Source of the DNA: Cladophialophora immunda
Lineage: Eukaryota; Ascomycota; Eurotiomycetes; Chaetothyriales; Herpotrichiellaceae
Length of the DNA stretch: 64,000 nucleotides
Direction: 5' to 3'
Assembly (NCBI RefSeq): GCF_000835495.1
Contig: NW_015622545.1
Location: forward strand, 434,001 to 498,000
Below the pieces are notes generated by a model that was not told the origin of the DNA, did not search any database, and saw nothing but the letters and a program-made list of their open reading frames with translations. Numbering within the stretch: the stretch's first letter is position 1; each line of letters starts with the position of its first letter. Both the position numbers and the translations under genes were made by a program. Positions 53,553 to 64,000 of the stretch are shown in pieces.

Positions 53553-55291
53553 GCTTGCGATTGTTTGGTAGTTTATCGTTTCCGCGAAGTTCGAATGGCG
53601 AGGATCAGTCGGTCTTCTCAGAAATTAAAAAGTTGAATGTTGGACAAAAGGACACAATCAACCAGCCGCAATGATGGACCGGGTCAATCTGAATTTCGAC
53701 ATGGCACGACACGGGTCGCGCAGCGCGTTTAAGGCTAAACTGCTTTTGGACAAATTAAGCTGAACTCTTGGCGCTCTGTCACGTGAGCAGCTTTCCCGCC
53801 CTGCCGCGAGCGGGTTCCCATGGCACTTCCGCTTCTCGCTCATTTTTTCTCCTCTCTTTTCAAATCCCGTAGGAGCGGTATCCGCCGACCTTGGATCTAC
53901 GGCTGGCTTGCTCACTGCGTCATCGTGGGCGGGTGAGAGAGGCATTTTAGTCGTCGCCATGCTTGTCCATGGACAGCCTCGTTTCGAGAATGAACGCCAA
54001 TCTTCTATGCTTATTGCCGAGTTCCGACCCTGTCCAGACAACTGCAGATGACATTTTTCCAGCATGCAAATCCATCCCCGGCGTTGAGCTGCGGTAAAAC
54101 CCCCCAATCACGGGTCTATAATCTCCGGATTGCCTCACAGACAAAAGCTGCTGTGATGATCTCATTGGGTCCTCTGATCCTGGGATACATGCGCGGTCCA
54201 TTCTCGACCTTCCCTAGTTGTCACGTGGAGCCGCCCTACCACCGACATGACTTATGGATAAGCCCTACCTACTTACTCGGTACAGTCCCCTAGGCACCAA
54301 GCCCGCCCCCGTGTCAGGCTCAGCCTCGTGAGCTAAGACCGCATTGGGACCTCCACCGTATTCGCGCCAGCATTTTCGCCACGCACAGCACTGGCCTCTC
54401 TGGATGTCCCTTCAACGTTTAACACAGAGAACGGAGGACCAAAACAAAATTCCCACTATCCCTTACAAGTGCTTTTTCTCCTTTCAAAAGTCCGTTTCGG
54501 AATGTTCCGTCAGCCGGATCCATTTATCCCTACGCCATGGTGCCATGGCATAAATTCCTTTACCACTCAAGATGCCCAGCTACCAACCCCGATAGGGGTA
54601 GTTCGTTGCCGCCACCGTTACACTGGATGTGCGGATCTTTCTCAGCCCTCTCTACGGAACCGCATGCGCCCGCGTCTCTGGGAAGGAGAGGACCCAACGC
54701 CTAGGCTTTCCTGGCGGACGAAGCATGATGGAGCCTAACGTGTGGCGATATGGGACCCAGATATGGGGCTGTCATTTCTGGTACGATGTGGCCTTAAGTA
54801 CAATCTGCCACTCGCAGGCTGTCAAGCATGGGTTGAGGCATATGGCGTATCTGTTGATTGTAAGGTTACGATAGTACACGCAGCCTCAGTCCGGGGTCGC
54901 GAAAATAGTGAATGCGGATGAAGGATTGTGGTTGGTATAGGCAGAGGTCGTGAGGCAAGGGTCTTCCTGGGGCCATGCAGGTCGCTTTGTCCGATTGGTC
55001 AAGGAGAGCGAGAGGAAAGGGAAGGGGAAATTTTTCCGTTGCATTCCAAAAATGTGACAACATACCCCTGGCTGTGGCTGTCTGGTTACAGGAGATTGAT
55101 ACGGCAGAACATGTGGCAAAACAATCAATCGAATACGATGTGCGCCAGCGCTTTGGTTGCCTGCAACCTTGGTCCCTATTCCCCCTTCATGCGTGGTGGT
55201 GTGAGAAAGGCTTCAAGCCCGACCGAAAGGGTCAATCTACCAACCGTCCAAAATCATCGAGGTAACTGTGTGCGCAGTCAGTCGAAGGCCG
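53553..55291. other. Intergenic region upstream of PCNA and 3' of TPR gene
   Basis: About 1.7 kb containing the PCNA promoter at the left end and the 3' UTR of the TPR-like gene at the right. Short frames only; none has family features. Confidence 0.5.
53722..53730 (-). promoter_or_regulatory. MCB-core element AAACGCGCT upstream of PCNA
   Basis: On the minus strand this reads AAACGCGCT, 170 bp before the A of the PCNA start, and is identical over 9 bp to 48809-48817 upstream of dUTPase. The ACGCG core is the MBF (MCB) recognition core. A CACGTG box also lies at 53780-53785. Confidence 0.45.
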
Positions 55292-56273
55292 TCATGGAAT
55301 TCTGGAAGACATGATCAGTTTCCCATACCTCTGTAGGTAAGCAGATAAGCGAAATCCGGGTATCTGCGATGCTCGCCGCAAGTACCGTATAGCCCTGTGG
55401 AAGTATTGCTCGTTCTGATGGGAGTAAGAGACGTTGCCAAGACTCATGTTCGCTTCAGCCGCCTGCGAGGTGGTGCAATCATGATTAAGTCAGTCGTTCA
55501 GTTGCAAATTTGGCATGTGGAGATGGGGGTGGATATATGGACCAAGGGGGAAATCGTCCTGACCTCTGAGAGCAGCTCCCCTGCGAGTTCTCCATCTCTT
55601 TCGGCCACGTCGACAGCCCTAGAGAAATAGTCGACCGCCGGAATGAGCATTCCGCGTGCTTCCACATAATCGGCCGTGTGTGCTCTGGCGTCAGCTTCGG
55701 CAGTTGCTCGTTCTGCATCCCTCGACTCTTCAGCCGTCGAATATGACAATCTCTCGCTTAGACTCTGAGGACGGCCGCTGCTGCCGCTGGAGGAGCTTCC
55801 TTCGGTGCGATGGATTCGTGCGAGAACGCTCTGAGATCGAGCTAGCCACGCCTGACCCAGTCCTGGCATTATGTAAGTAGATGTTTGAGAGACGGGAAGG
55901 ATTGGTAAGCTGTGTAAGTTGACTAACCCCTGAGCGCGGAAAGATCTTCAGCGTTTCTCTGCAGCAACAACAACCACTGGTTCATACACCACTCCGCGAT
56001 ATCAGGGACCCCAGCACCCTCCGCATCATGATAAGCCAACCGCTGCAACGTTGTGACAACGAATGTACGGTCAGTGGTTCGATTAGGCATCTGTACGAAC
56101 CCTGTTGCGTCGAGCATTGCGATGGCCGTCCGGGCAATGTGCAGCCGTTGTTCCCAGGATTCTGGGGCAGAAGGATTCGTGTCTGCGATGCGCCTGACTT
56201 CCCGGATGGCGCCTTCGATTTGCGCCTCCTCGGCCAGATTGAGCCCATCAAGCCCAAACACCTGGCGTGACAT
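55292..56273 (-). CDS. TPR-like protein, uncharacterised
   Basis: There are three exons, 56273-55928, 55862-55564 and 55462-55292, giving 271 aa. Introns begin GTTAGTCA (with CTTACAT before its CCAG) and GTCAGGAC (ending CTCGCAG). The product is largely helical with TPR-like repeats: WEQRLHIARTAIAMLDATGF, VTTLQRLAYHDAEGAGVPDIAEWCMNQWLLLLQRNAEDLSALRGLGQAWLARSQSVLARIHR, YVEARGMLIPAVDYFSRAVDVA, then AAEANMSLGNVSYSHQNEQYFHRAIRYLRRASQI ending SAYLQRYG. The start ATG at 56273 gives MSRQVFGLDG; the frame is open further upstream without an ATG, so a 5' exon is possible. I recognise no named family; such proteins occur in Eurotiomycetes-like fungi as far as I recall. Function unknown, perhaps a protein-binding scaffold. 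Confidence 0.72.
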
Positions 56274-58986
56274 GCTCCGATATCGACCGGGGAATCGATG
56301 AGAGATTGTCAAATCGACTCGACAAGGTCCCTCTACTGTCCGGTTTGAAAATGCTGTGAGGGGAAGGTACCGACGGTGTCACGCTCGACATAGCAAGCCC
56401 TTCCAAACGGGATTGTGGAGAGGAGGATTCCGAAAACTCGTGGATTGTGAAATATTGAAATAAACCCCAGCCACAGCACCTGGAGGTACACTATATACCT
56501 AGAGGGCAGCTGCGATGAGATGTGGCTGTAGTCGTCCGCAGGCGAAAGTGATTCAAGGAGAGAGAAAGTGCGTGACAGACAGACGAATCACAAGAGGACT
56601 TGCAAATCCTTAGACGATACTTACATGTGCAGAGAGGGATCTTGATGCGTTTCGAGCCACCGCCAGGCTATCATGACACATCTATAGGACCACGAGGTCA
56701 AACCTTGCAATTTGGCGTGTGGCAAACGCGCTCTTCCAACCAAGGTCCAGGGGCAACGTCGGACTGGAGATATAGTCCCAGAGAGCCAGGGCTGACCGGG
56801 GTGGGAACGAAAAGGGCCATTAGGACGATCGTCACAGAGATCCAGAAAGAGGTAAGTGTTTCCTTTGGAGGGAAAAAGAGGCTTGGACTTACCTGCAGCC
56901 ACAATACGACATTCTGTCCAAAAGCCTTTGCCTAACATCTGTGGCAAAGAAAAAGGCGGTTGGGGCATGGGTCTAGCGAGCAGAGGCATGGCGACGGGGA
57001 TCGATTACAGTATCACTTCTAGATGCCCTTTTGCTCTTTTGAGAACTCTGAGCGGCGCCAGGGGAGATAGCATCACTCGGGTGCTGTCGAGAGGAGCCCG
57101 TAGTTTCGCCGTTGCCCTTGAAGACGTCGTTCAAACTGCCACAGGCCAACAGTCTGGACCGAGCAAATTGGCCCTGGTGAGAAGAACGAGGCATCATAGT
57201 ACGGGGTTGGACAGGGCTCGGTGGGGGCCGGCTGACCGGATCTGAAAATGACACCAGGGGCAGCGCAAGGACTTGGTGCGGATCGACGAGATTGAATACG
57301 GAGAGCGCCAATATGAGGCCTTTTGCCGCTCCTCAATTCCCATGTTGTTTGTTAGGAGATGATGGACGGCGTTATGATGGAGATTTGCGACAAAGACTCT
57401 GAAAGGGGGGGTGTCCGATGGAAGAAATCAGATCTGACTAAAGAGGTCGAAGGGGGATCTCGACGGTATTTCGGTGGAAGTAGGAAAGGCTGATTGCGCC
57501 AAGGCATTTGCGGAAGCGAGGGAAGGAATCGCGATGAGCCAATATCGCAGTCTCCATGACCTTCCACCCATCATTACGTCGTTTGCTCACCCCTCGCTGT
57601 ATGTTTTGCGCGAGAATACTCCCAAAGTCCATCTCCGCGATTCGAGGGCGTTCAGTCCCGAGAGCTAGAAGACGAGCCAAAGTCAAAAGTAAGCGGCACA
57701 GTCGGACACAAAGTAGAGGCTTTCTCTGAATAGTGAACAGGTGGCTCAGAGGATACCAGTCGGAGAGGAGGGAGGAGAGGGAACAACGCAGCCATGGCGC
57801 GCTGATGATTATCGATGAGGCTGCACTTGAGCCGAGGATAGTGAATGAACAACTCTGATGCCTATACTGTGTACACTGTGTACACTGTGTGCCTCTGAGG
57901 ACAAGATCGGGAAATAACGCAACAGAGCATGACTGGCAGACGATCTGCCTGCTGCCGCGTACGTGGCTGGAGCTGGGCTGGTATCGGTGCTGGGTAGAAG
58001 TGAATGTCCGCGTGCTTGTGGCTCAGACTCTGGTGTTGGCCCAACCAGCAGCTTTACAAGCCCTGGAGGTCGGGCTCGCTCAACTCCTTCTCGCTCTCTC
58101 AAGCAAGGCACGGCACGGCCACCGTAAGGCAGCAGCGGCAGCACAGCAGCAGCGGTAACGGCAGCGCGGCAATGACCAGTCAAACAAGAGCAAAAGCCTC
58201 CTTCGTGCTATCATGAGCCACATTTCCCGGACTCTGCATAGATCCGAGTTCGGACTCCCGCATCTTTCCTGGGGCCGTAATCCCTTCCGAGGGATTCTAG
58301 CGAGAGCTCTGCAGCCATTACTAAACGTCATGCAGTTCTGGAAGCGTCGCCAGGACGGAGCATGGCAGTCAATTGTACCGCGTTCAATCTTGTACGAGCG
58401 GGCCGAGGGCCAGGCCAAGCCAATCCTGTGCGAGTGCCTGCTCTTTTTATATCACGAACCACCACCTCCTCGAATGCTCATTATGTCCATTGCATACACA
58501 TCGGCATCCACCACTTCACAAAGGAGAACATGTGTAAATCTTCTGGTCTTTTGGCCTCGCCATCTCTTCTCTCCTGCGTCGACTCTCTTTCATTACCAAG
58601 CACGGCGATCCCAGCTGTCTGTTGCGCAAGCCGCTTCGAGGGCATGTGTCCACCGTCGCCATCTCTCATTCGGCATAAGCCAGCTTGGAATCTGCGTGCA
58701 ACTGCCCAAAATACACAATATGTCCAACCGAAAGATGGCCTTTTTGCCTCGGTAAATGACAAGAACCCTTTTGATTGTTCGAAAACGCCCGATTTTTCTC
58801 CAGCGAAAGCATTCCAGCCACACATGGCGCAAGGCCGAGAAACATCCCCTGAACTCCCTGCATGTGCTTCATGAAAATATTTGTCGTCAATTTTATGTTG
58901 AAACAAGGCAAGTCTCGATTCCAAATCACACAGACCCCAGACTAGGGAACGCCGACGTGCAGGGTACGAGACCGCAAGGGGTGGGA
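56274..58986. other. 2.7-kb region, possibly an unresolved spliced gene
   Basis: No complete model was made. On the minus strand, a frame at 57438-57628 starts MDFGSILAQNIQRGVSK with a possible GTGAGC donor, a Ser/Arg-rich frame follows (about 57290-56973, VSRPPPSPVQPRTM...), and another starts MLGKGFWTECRIVAAG ending at GTAAGTCC (about 56886). These could be exons of one gene, but the frames do not join convincingly. The rest, 57.7-58.98 kb, shows only short frames and a triplicated ACTGTGTAC motif near 57868-57890. Confidence 0.4.
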
Positions 58987-60822
58987 TTATATCGACGTGA
59001 TGCGCGTATCAGACCGGGCCAGGGGGCGGTGTTTGATGACCATCTGCAGCTCCCGCAGCATGTTGGTCGTGTTTTCGGCGTGCTCTTGAAAGGTGGCCCG
59101 CTTCCTCCGGTCCTCTTGAAGTTTGTTGAGTTTCTCTTCCCGGCTCATTGGCGCCCAAGACATTCTCTTGCGTGGCAAGGCCACCGCTTCAAACACTTCT
59201 TCGTCCAATCCTACTCCATCAGACTGGCTTCGTTCGTCGCCACTCAGCAGCCTTAGCGCTTCTGCCGGCCCTCCATCCACGACCGTCAGCCCACCCAGAC
59301 TGCTCGGAGATGGCGATGCTGGCGACCGCATACCACTGGATGCTCGGGAGAAACGATTATCAGATTCGGTCCCCACGTTGAGGAACATGGTGTTTCGCCC
59401 CTTTTCCCATTCAACCAGGGCGTTTCGAATCTCAGCCCCGAGGTGGTCGTAATGTCCAGTGATGGCCATGCTGAGGGAGGAGTCATCCTTCGACTTTAGG
59501 GAGTTAATTTCTTCCCTCAGGAGATGGACTTTGGCGTTCAGGGATCGGATAGCATTGGCTACCGCTTCGAAGCGGCGTAATTGAGCCTTAGTGTGTCGTT
59601 TTTGCGGCGTAGTGGCGTCCATGCTCCGTTCAGCCGCTGGTTCGGCCTCTTCCGACACAGCATCCTGGCCCTCTTCGCCATATTCTTCGTGCACGACGGC
59701 AGTGTGGAGTTGTTGGCCCGCCTGGGAAAGTGCACCATCTAGCCCTTCCAACACACGACATATCAGTCGCCACTGACGGACATTGTACCACGTCGAGCCA
59801 GAATGAAGGGCCAACAGATCACAAAGGAAGACTTTTCTTGCAATGAGATGGAGTCGGAAAAGGAAGCGGAGTTCTTTCAGCGAGTCCCGATTGTCGAGAG
59901 GACTATCATTCGCGAACGCCACGGCGTCGGCGTAATCCTGCATCGAGACCTCGTATATGTCATGATATCTTTTCAAGTCGAGGTCTCTAACAAATGGTTG
60001 GACGGCATTGTGAGCTTCCACGCATCGTACAATACTGGCCGTCAAGGTAACTCCAAGAGTGGCCCGTAGATCACGGCAGCGACTCGGTGAGTTTTTATCT
60101 TCCAGTCGACTGACCGGGGGTAACGGATGGCTTCTGAATATGTGTCAGTAAAGGCAGGGGAGTGTTATATCGCCACAGCCCAGGGGGACCTACATTTCAT
60201 ACCCACGAGAGACAATCTCGACCTCCTGGACGAAACGAAGCGCCTCAGCCGCAATACTATCATAATTATGTGAATTCGTCACCACATTTCCTAGTGTCGA
60301 CCCTGCAGACTGCCGCACAAATTCGAGATATTGACGCCGAGCGAAATAACAAAGGACCAGACAAACCCCCAAAAATAACAACGAGTATATGCATATTTCT
60401 GACCAAGTTGAATAATGTGACCGAGACGATCGATATCCCCGCTGGAACAGATGAAGAGACCACGCGACTGAAAAGGAAATTCCGGCTGTTATACAGGCAC
60501 CCCTGACGGAGAGAGTATGTGGAGCGAAAGGTTGATCATTTTGGAGAAGTTGTCGCCTCGGCTTCGGTTCGTCCGCGAGAAGTTGGGAGGCAACAATCAC
60601 GTAGCGAAATCGCTCGAGGAATTGTTCGTTTGCAACATCGGTCACAGAGGCAGCTGTTTGACGAATGTTCCGCAACTGCTCGCGAAGTTTAGGCAGGCCT
60701 CGAGGGGCGTAGGTCTGTCGAGCGCAAGCGGAAGGTGAGGGCGGCTCGGTGGCCTCGAAGGGGATGGCGTCTCCTTCTAGATATTCTGCAATAGGCGAGT
60801 CATTATAGATTAGAGCTTCCAT
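58987..60822 (-). CDS. Vezatin/Inp2-family membrane protein (peroxisomal myosin-receptor-like)
   Basis: There are two exons, 60822-60194 and 60133-58987, giving 591 aa. The intron begins GTAGGTCC and ends ATTCAG. The chosen start gives MEALIYNDSPIAEYLEGDAIPFE, a pattern typical of fungal members; an upstream open stretch uses no ATG. Two hydrophobic helices follow around 115-135 (VRGACITAGISFSVAWSLHLF) and 150-170 (EICIYSLLFLGVCLVLCYFA). Then comes the family core: RFVQEVEIVSRGYEISHPLPPVSRLED, the cysteine-containing LRATLGVTLTASI and a helical tail. It fits the vezatin-like domain (myosin-binding motif of peroxisomes) found in Inp2. Yeast Inp2 carries Myo2 to peroxisomes during inheritance; whether this protein does so is inference. 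The C-terminal half includes a coiled-coil segment (AVANAIRSLNAKVHLLREEINSLKS) and a Ser-rich linker. Confidence 0.8.
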
Positions 60823-61722
60823 GACATTGTCGGAAGATGTGGCTGCTGAAGGGAAGAAAGAAAAGGTAGCTGAAACGGTGGGAGTGTCGCTAGGAGAACA
60901 TGAGGGAGGAGACTGCAGAAGCGCGTTGCGATGGGAATGGATGTTTGATGATGGCGATGGAAAATCACCCAGCGCAGGCAAACGCGAGAGTTGAGCAGGG
61001 GAGGTCAGGAGCACAAGCCCACGGCGGAATTGCGGATGACGGGTCCAAGCTTCTGCTGACGGCGATAGTTTCCCGGGGCTGCTGGAAGGGTGCGCTTAGG
61101 CTTGAGAGCCCCGGGAGGAAAAGGGCTCAACGGCCCAAACGCTCTAGCGCCCAGAGGCGACTAACCCGGGTGCTGGGGTGCAGATCCAGGGCCTGTCCCC
61201 GTCAATCTGACCAACGTGGCTTGAACCGAGATTGGCCCAATTCCCACGTCAATCTTGGTAAATTCTGGTTCCCTTTCTCGAATGTCTGCAGAACTCTCGC
61301 TTCAAACTGGTGGGTGATCGCACGAAAGTCGAGCTGAGACCAACAACGGGGTATGCGAGTAAACAGTGACAGTGCAGTAAAGACGGCGATGCAATGGGTT
61401 CGTCAGAGATAAAAGAACAGGCGTCTACTGACGAGGAAGCAATTTTCCGCTTCCCATTATCCATCCAAGAAATTCATCATGGTGTGGCATCAAATTCACT
61501 GTTTATCGAATCCTTGAAGACCGTTGATGTTACAACGCTTTATCTTTCACCGACGATTGTTTTGTTGTTCAGACCAGACCCGTCCCGTCCATGTGTTGAC
61601 TGGCAACTCCCAGTTACCAACACCTAACCTCCGCCACTGTTGACCCTCCCCTCCTCATTTTGCTTGACCCGTAATTTGAAGTGTCGCGTCTTTTACTCAT
61701 GATCTCGAAAGCCTAGGTAAAC
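60823..61722. promoter_or_regulatory. Divergent intergenic region, vezatin-like / hypothetical
   Basis: About 900 bp between divergent start codons. The open frame preceding the vezatin-like ATG continues to about 61014 but has no ATG. No motif was assigned. Confidence 0.5.
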
Positions 61723-63038
61723 ATGGCGTCACCAGGACCCCCGGACGAACTTCATCCAGAACGCGAAGCACAGGCGCACAATTCGCAGCCTCAACCGTCC
61801 TCTTCCCCAGATCTGAGCAGCGTCCCAGGCAATGAACTGCGCAAGCTCACTGACTCTGTGATTATCGCCGCTGAGTCGAACGGCGGGCTTTATGCTCCTA
61901 TCTTCCGCCAGCTGCAAATCAGGGCGGACAAGCAGCAGGATTTCCACAGTGGGGTCATCCGTGTTATTCGAAATAGACACCACAAACTCATCCAACGAGC
62001 CTCTGATGCCAGTCTGAAGAGCCTGACAGACTTCCTACTCCGAGCCTTCGGGTACATCATTTGGAAGGCCGACTCGGACTGGGTCCTGGACAAGACGGAT
62101 CTCGATGAGGGGGAAGCCAAGTTGATCTATGTGAAAGGCAGACATAACGTTCCAGATTGCAGGTATGATATATGAGCCGTCCCAAGCTGGATACTGATCG
62201 CGGATGAAAAGGTCTGGATCGTCGCTGATGAGAAATTCGAAGGTTCCATCCAATCCTCGAGCCTCTCTGGCGCCAAATGCGAAATTTGATGTTCACCCGT
62301 CGCCGACAAGGCCCAACGCATCGTTCCAGGGCTTCCGGTGTCGCAGCAACTGACGGCGAAGACTCGTATCTGGCCGACGTGGACACGCGTTCATCCTCGC
62401 CGGTGGCGGCTGCTCATGCACGTGCCCGTGCCCGAGCTACAGCGAAGCTAGACAACTTGGCCGCCCATATTGCGCGGAATGGTCCTGCTCAATCAAATCA
62501 TAGAATGAGCACCGAACGTACGGAGGACGCAATCATTGACCTTATTGCTCGTCTAGCCGAGATCCGTGCCAACAGTGACCCACGCACGTTTGAGGAACTC
62601 TGGCAAGTGCATATCATGCGGGCCGAGGAGCTAGATGATGGGCAAGGAATGAACGAGGGCGAGCTGGAGATGGAGGAGAACACCGTCAGTCTCACCCAGG
62701 AACACCCAGTTGTTGCTCGTGCCCCGGATCAACACTGTGGGAACCGCGCATCGCAATCGAACGTGCCTTTCATGACCGAGGGCACCCCGGTCTTACCACG
62801 ACCTATGGTCTCCCAGGCACTCATTCCGCCGTCTCTCCCGTCAGTCATGTCCGTGTACGTCAGCGTCTCCCGTCTGCCTACCCAAGGCCATTTCGATTCC
62901 ATCTCCCACACGACAGCCGCGTCCCTCGCACAGGCGTACCACTGGCCCTCGGCACCCGTCCGGGAGCACAACGTCGCAGCGTTCTTCACCGGCATATGCT
63001 ACCGCGTTGACATTGCCCCCTCAGCTGTTCTGGGTTAG
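61723..63038 (+). CDS. Uncharacterised two-exon protein (411 aa) ending at an in-frame TAG
   Basis: There are two exons, 61723-62162 and 62243-63038. The intron begins GTATGATA and ends TTCGAAG; the join gives PDC-RFHPILEPLWRQMRNLMFTRRRQ, the only frame choice that reads through. The N-terminal third is helical (ELRKLTDSVIIAAESNGGLYAPIFRQLQIRADKQQDF, KSLTDFLLRAFGYIIWKADSDW). The middle is basic then disordered with an acidic stretch (LDDGQGMNEGELEMEEN), and the end (MSVYVSVSRLPTQGHFDSISHTTAASLAQAYHWPS) reads as folded protein. I recognise no family. The frame stops at TAG 63036-63038, but the very next codon begins 148 further open codons in the same frame, so the true 3' end is uncertain. 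Confidence 0.6.
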
Positions 63039-63485
63039 GTGCTCAGTTATGGGTGGAACGATATCTGTCGATTCGTGTCAACAGGACGCTTCGGGGACCG
63101 GGCCGTTCAGGACACCTCCCGCCTTGTTGCACGTTCTCCTCTCGCGGTGGAGGACAGCGGCAGTGATGACCGTGTCGACTTCTCCAACCAGTGTCAACAA
63201 CCCAGTGGTGCTCGAGCATGCGATAGCTCGGACTGCGAGATGATGGACACGACGAGCGATCTCCCAGAACCGGCGACGTCTTCCCCCAAGCCAGCACTCG
63301 CAGACTGCTCTTCTCCAGGAAGTCCGGTGTTAGGACACGATCTCGACGACTTCACGGAAGAGGAGTGGCGAGTTATCGCTCTGGGCTGGCGCGACTTCCA
63401 GAACGACCTGCGCCACGCGGCTCGGATGGGCATGCGAATTTGGAGGATGAAAGTATGCGTCGTCGTCGCCGCCGCAAGCTCTTGA
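63039..63485 (+). CDS. Open frame continuing downstream of TAG, possible 3' exon
   Basis: In the same frame as the preceding gene, 148 codons without a stop: VLSYGWNDICRFVSTGRFGDRAVQDTS, an acidic Ser-rich part (CDSSDCEMMDTTSDLPEP), then DFTEEEWRVIALGWRDFQNDLRHAARMGMRIWRMK. Its composition is protein-like. It could be a last exon reached by splicing (a weak donor GTCGCA at 62973 with acceptor TTAG at 63038 would keep frame), a readthrough extension, or a decayed gene end. It lacks its own ATG at the start. GTATGC at about 63451 could be yet another donor. Confidence 0.4.
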   Translation: MLSYGWNDICRFVSTGRFGDRAVQDTSRLVARSPLAVEDSGSDDRVDFSNQCQQPSGARACDSSDCEMMDTTSDLPEPATSSPKPALADCSSPGSPVLGHDLDDFTEEEWRVIALGWRDFQNDLRHAARMGMRIWRMKVCVVVAAASS

Positions 63486-64000
63486 CGATGGAATTGACAT
63501 TGTCACTACGTGCTCTGACGATGGGGGGCATTCGGCATCTCCGCAAGCGCGAGGGGTTGGTTTCGAGACTCCGCCATTGAGGGCGATGATGTGTAGGTAG
63601 GTAGGTGGGTAGCCAAGGGACTGAAAAAGGCAACAGATGCCATTGATCATTCACCCTGCCTTTGACATATTCAGACGGGACCATCCGTCAGGTTCAAACC
63701 TACCTAATCCCGACACTGCCCTCCCCACCCCTCGACCCTCAGTTCAAAAGCAGAAGATGCCTTTTCAATTCCCCCCTCTCTAACTCTCTCACTAGGGTTT
63801 GTCCAGCATCCGTTTTCTGGAAGAAATAGCTATCCACTGCATTTGAGCAGGCCTGAAAAGTGCGAGCAAAGCCCCTGAAAACTCAGGCGCTCGAAAAGCC
63901 TCCTTTCCTCACCACGTTCCCAACCCCCCCCCCCCCCCGGGTGCGGGCGGGGGGCCCCCCGTCTCTCCTCTCTCTCACGCACAAACACGTCCTCAGCCTT
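63486..64000. other. Right-edge region with microsatellite and C15 tract
   Basis: No gene was seen. It contains a gtaggtaggtaggtggg repeat near 63592-63610, a C15 run at 63924-63938 and a very GC-rich segment (gggtgcgggcggggggcccccc) that could be low-quality assembly. Confidence 0.55.

Overview
The window is nuclear DNA of a filamentous ascomycete (Pezizomycotina). The grounds are short spliceosomal introns (about 45-100 bp) with GTRNGT donors and CTAAC/CTGAC branch sequences, single genes on both strands with UTR-sized gaps, and fungal families such as NoxR, a SidF/SidL-type siderophore acyltransferase, a DUF7137 protein and a fungal-sized LeuRS. A Eurotiomycetes-like genome is my guess only. 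I found no tRNA, rRNA, CRISPR or intact transposon.

Layout. 0-5 kb: a mitochondrial EngB-type GTPase (minus, running off the left edge), the AP-3 sigma subunit and a single-pass membrane protein. 6-15 kb: a DHA1 MFS transporter, an ornithine-cyclodeaminase-family enzyme and a hydroxyornithine acyltransferase, which may form a loose ornithine/siderophore neighbourhood. 15-29 kb: dense housekeeping genes, namely cytosolic leucyl-tRNA synthetase, a CDK10/11-type kinase, a SET-domain methyltransferase, a DUF4267 membrane protein, the Cu/Zn-SOD copper chaperone and the NADPH oxidase regulator NoxR. 29-35 kb: a small helix-turn-helix-like protein, a DUF7137 secretory protein, a weak basic ORF and Mediator subunit 27. 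35-47 kb: gene-poor DNA around one C2H2 transcription factor, with microsatellites, minisatellites and a degraded AT-rich patch. 47-54 kb: a kinase-like APH protein with a C-terminal AKL, dUTPase, pyridoxal kinase and PCNA. 55-63.5 kb: a TPR-like protein, a vezatin/Inp2-family membrane protein and an uncharacterised spliced gene with an in-frame TAG before a further long open frame.

Gene models were spliced by hand from reading frames, splice signals and remembered family conservation. Exon totals are multiples of three, and several (PCNA, LeuRS, CCS, dUTPase) reach the family's usual length. The most notable observations are a PCNA start codon that appears to be split by an intron (A|TG), a 9-bp element with an MCB core shared by the PCNA and dUTPase promoters, the transporter/cyclodeaminase/acyltransferase linkage, a possible peroxisomal signal on the APH protein, and the interrupted 3' end of the last gene.
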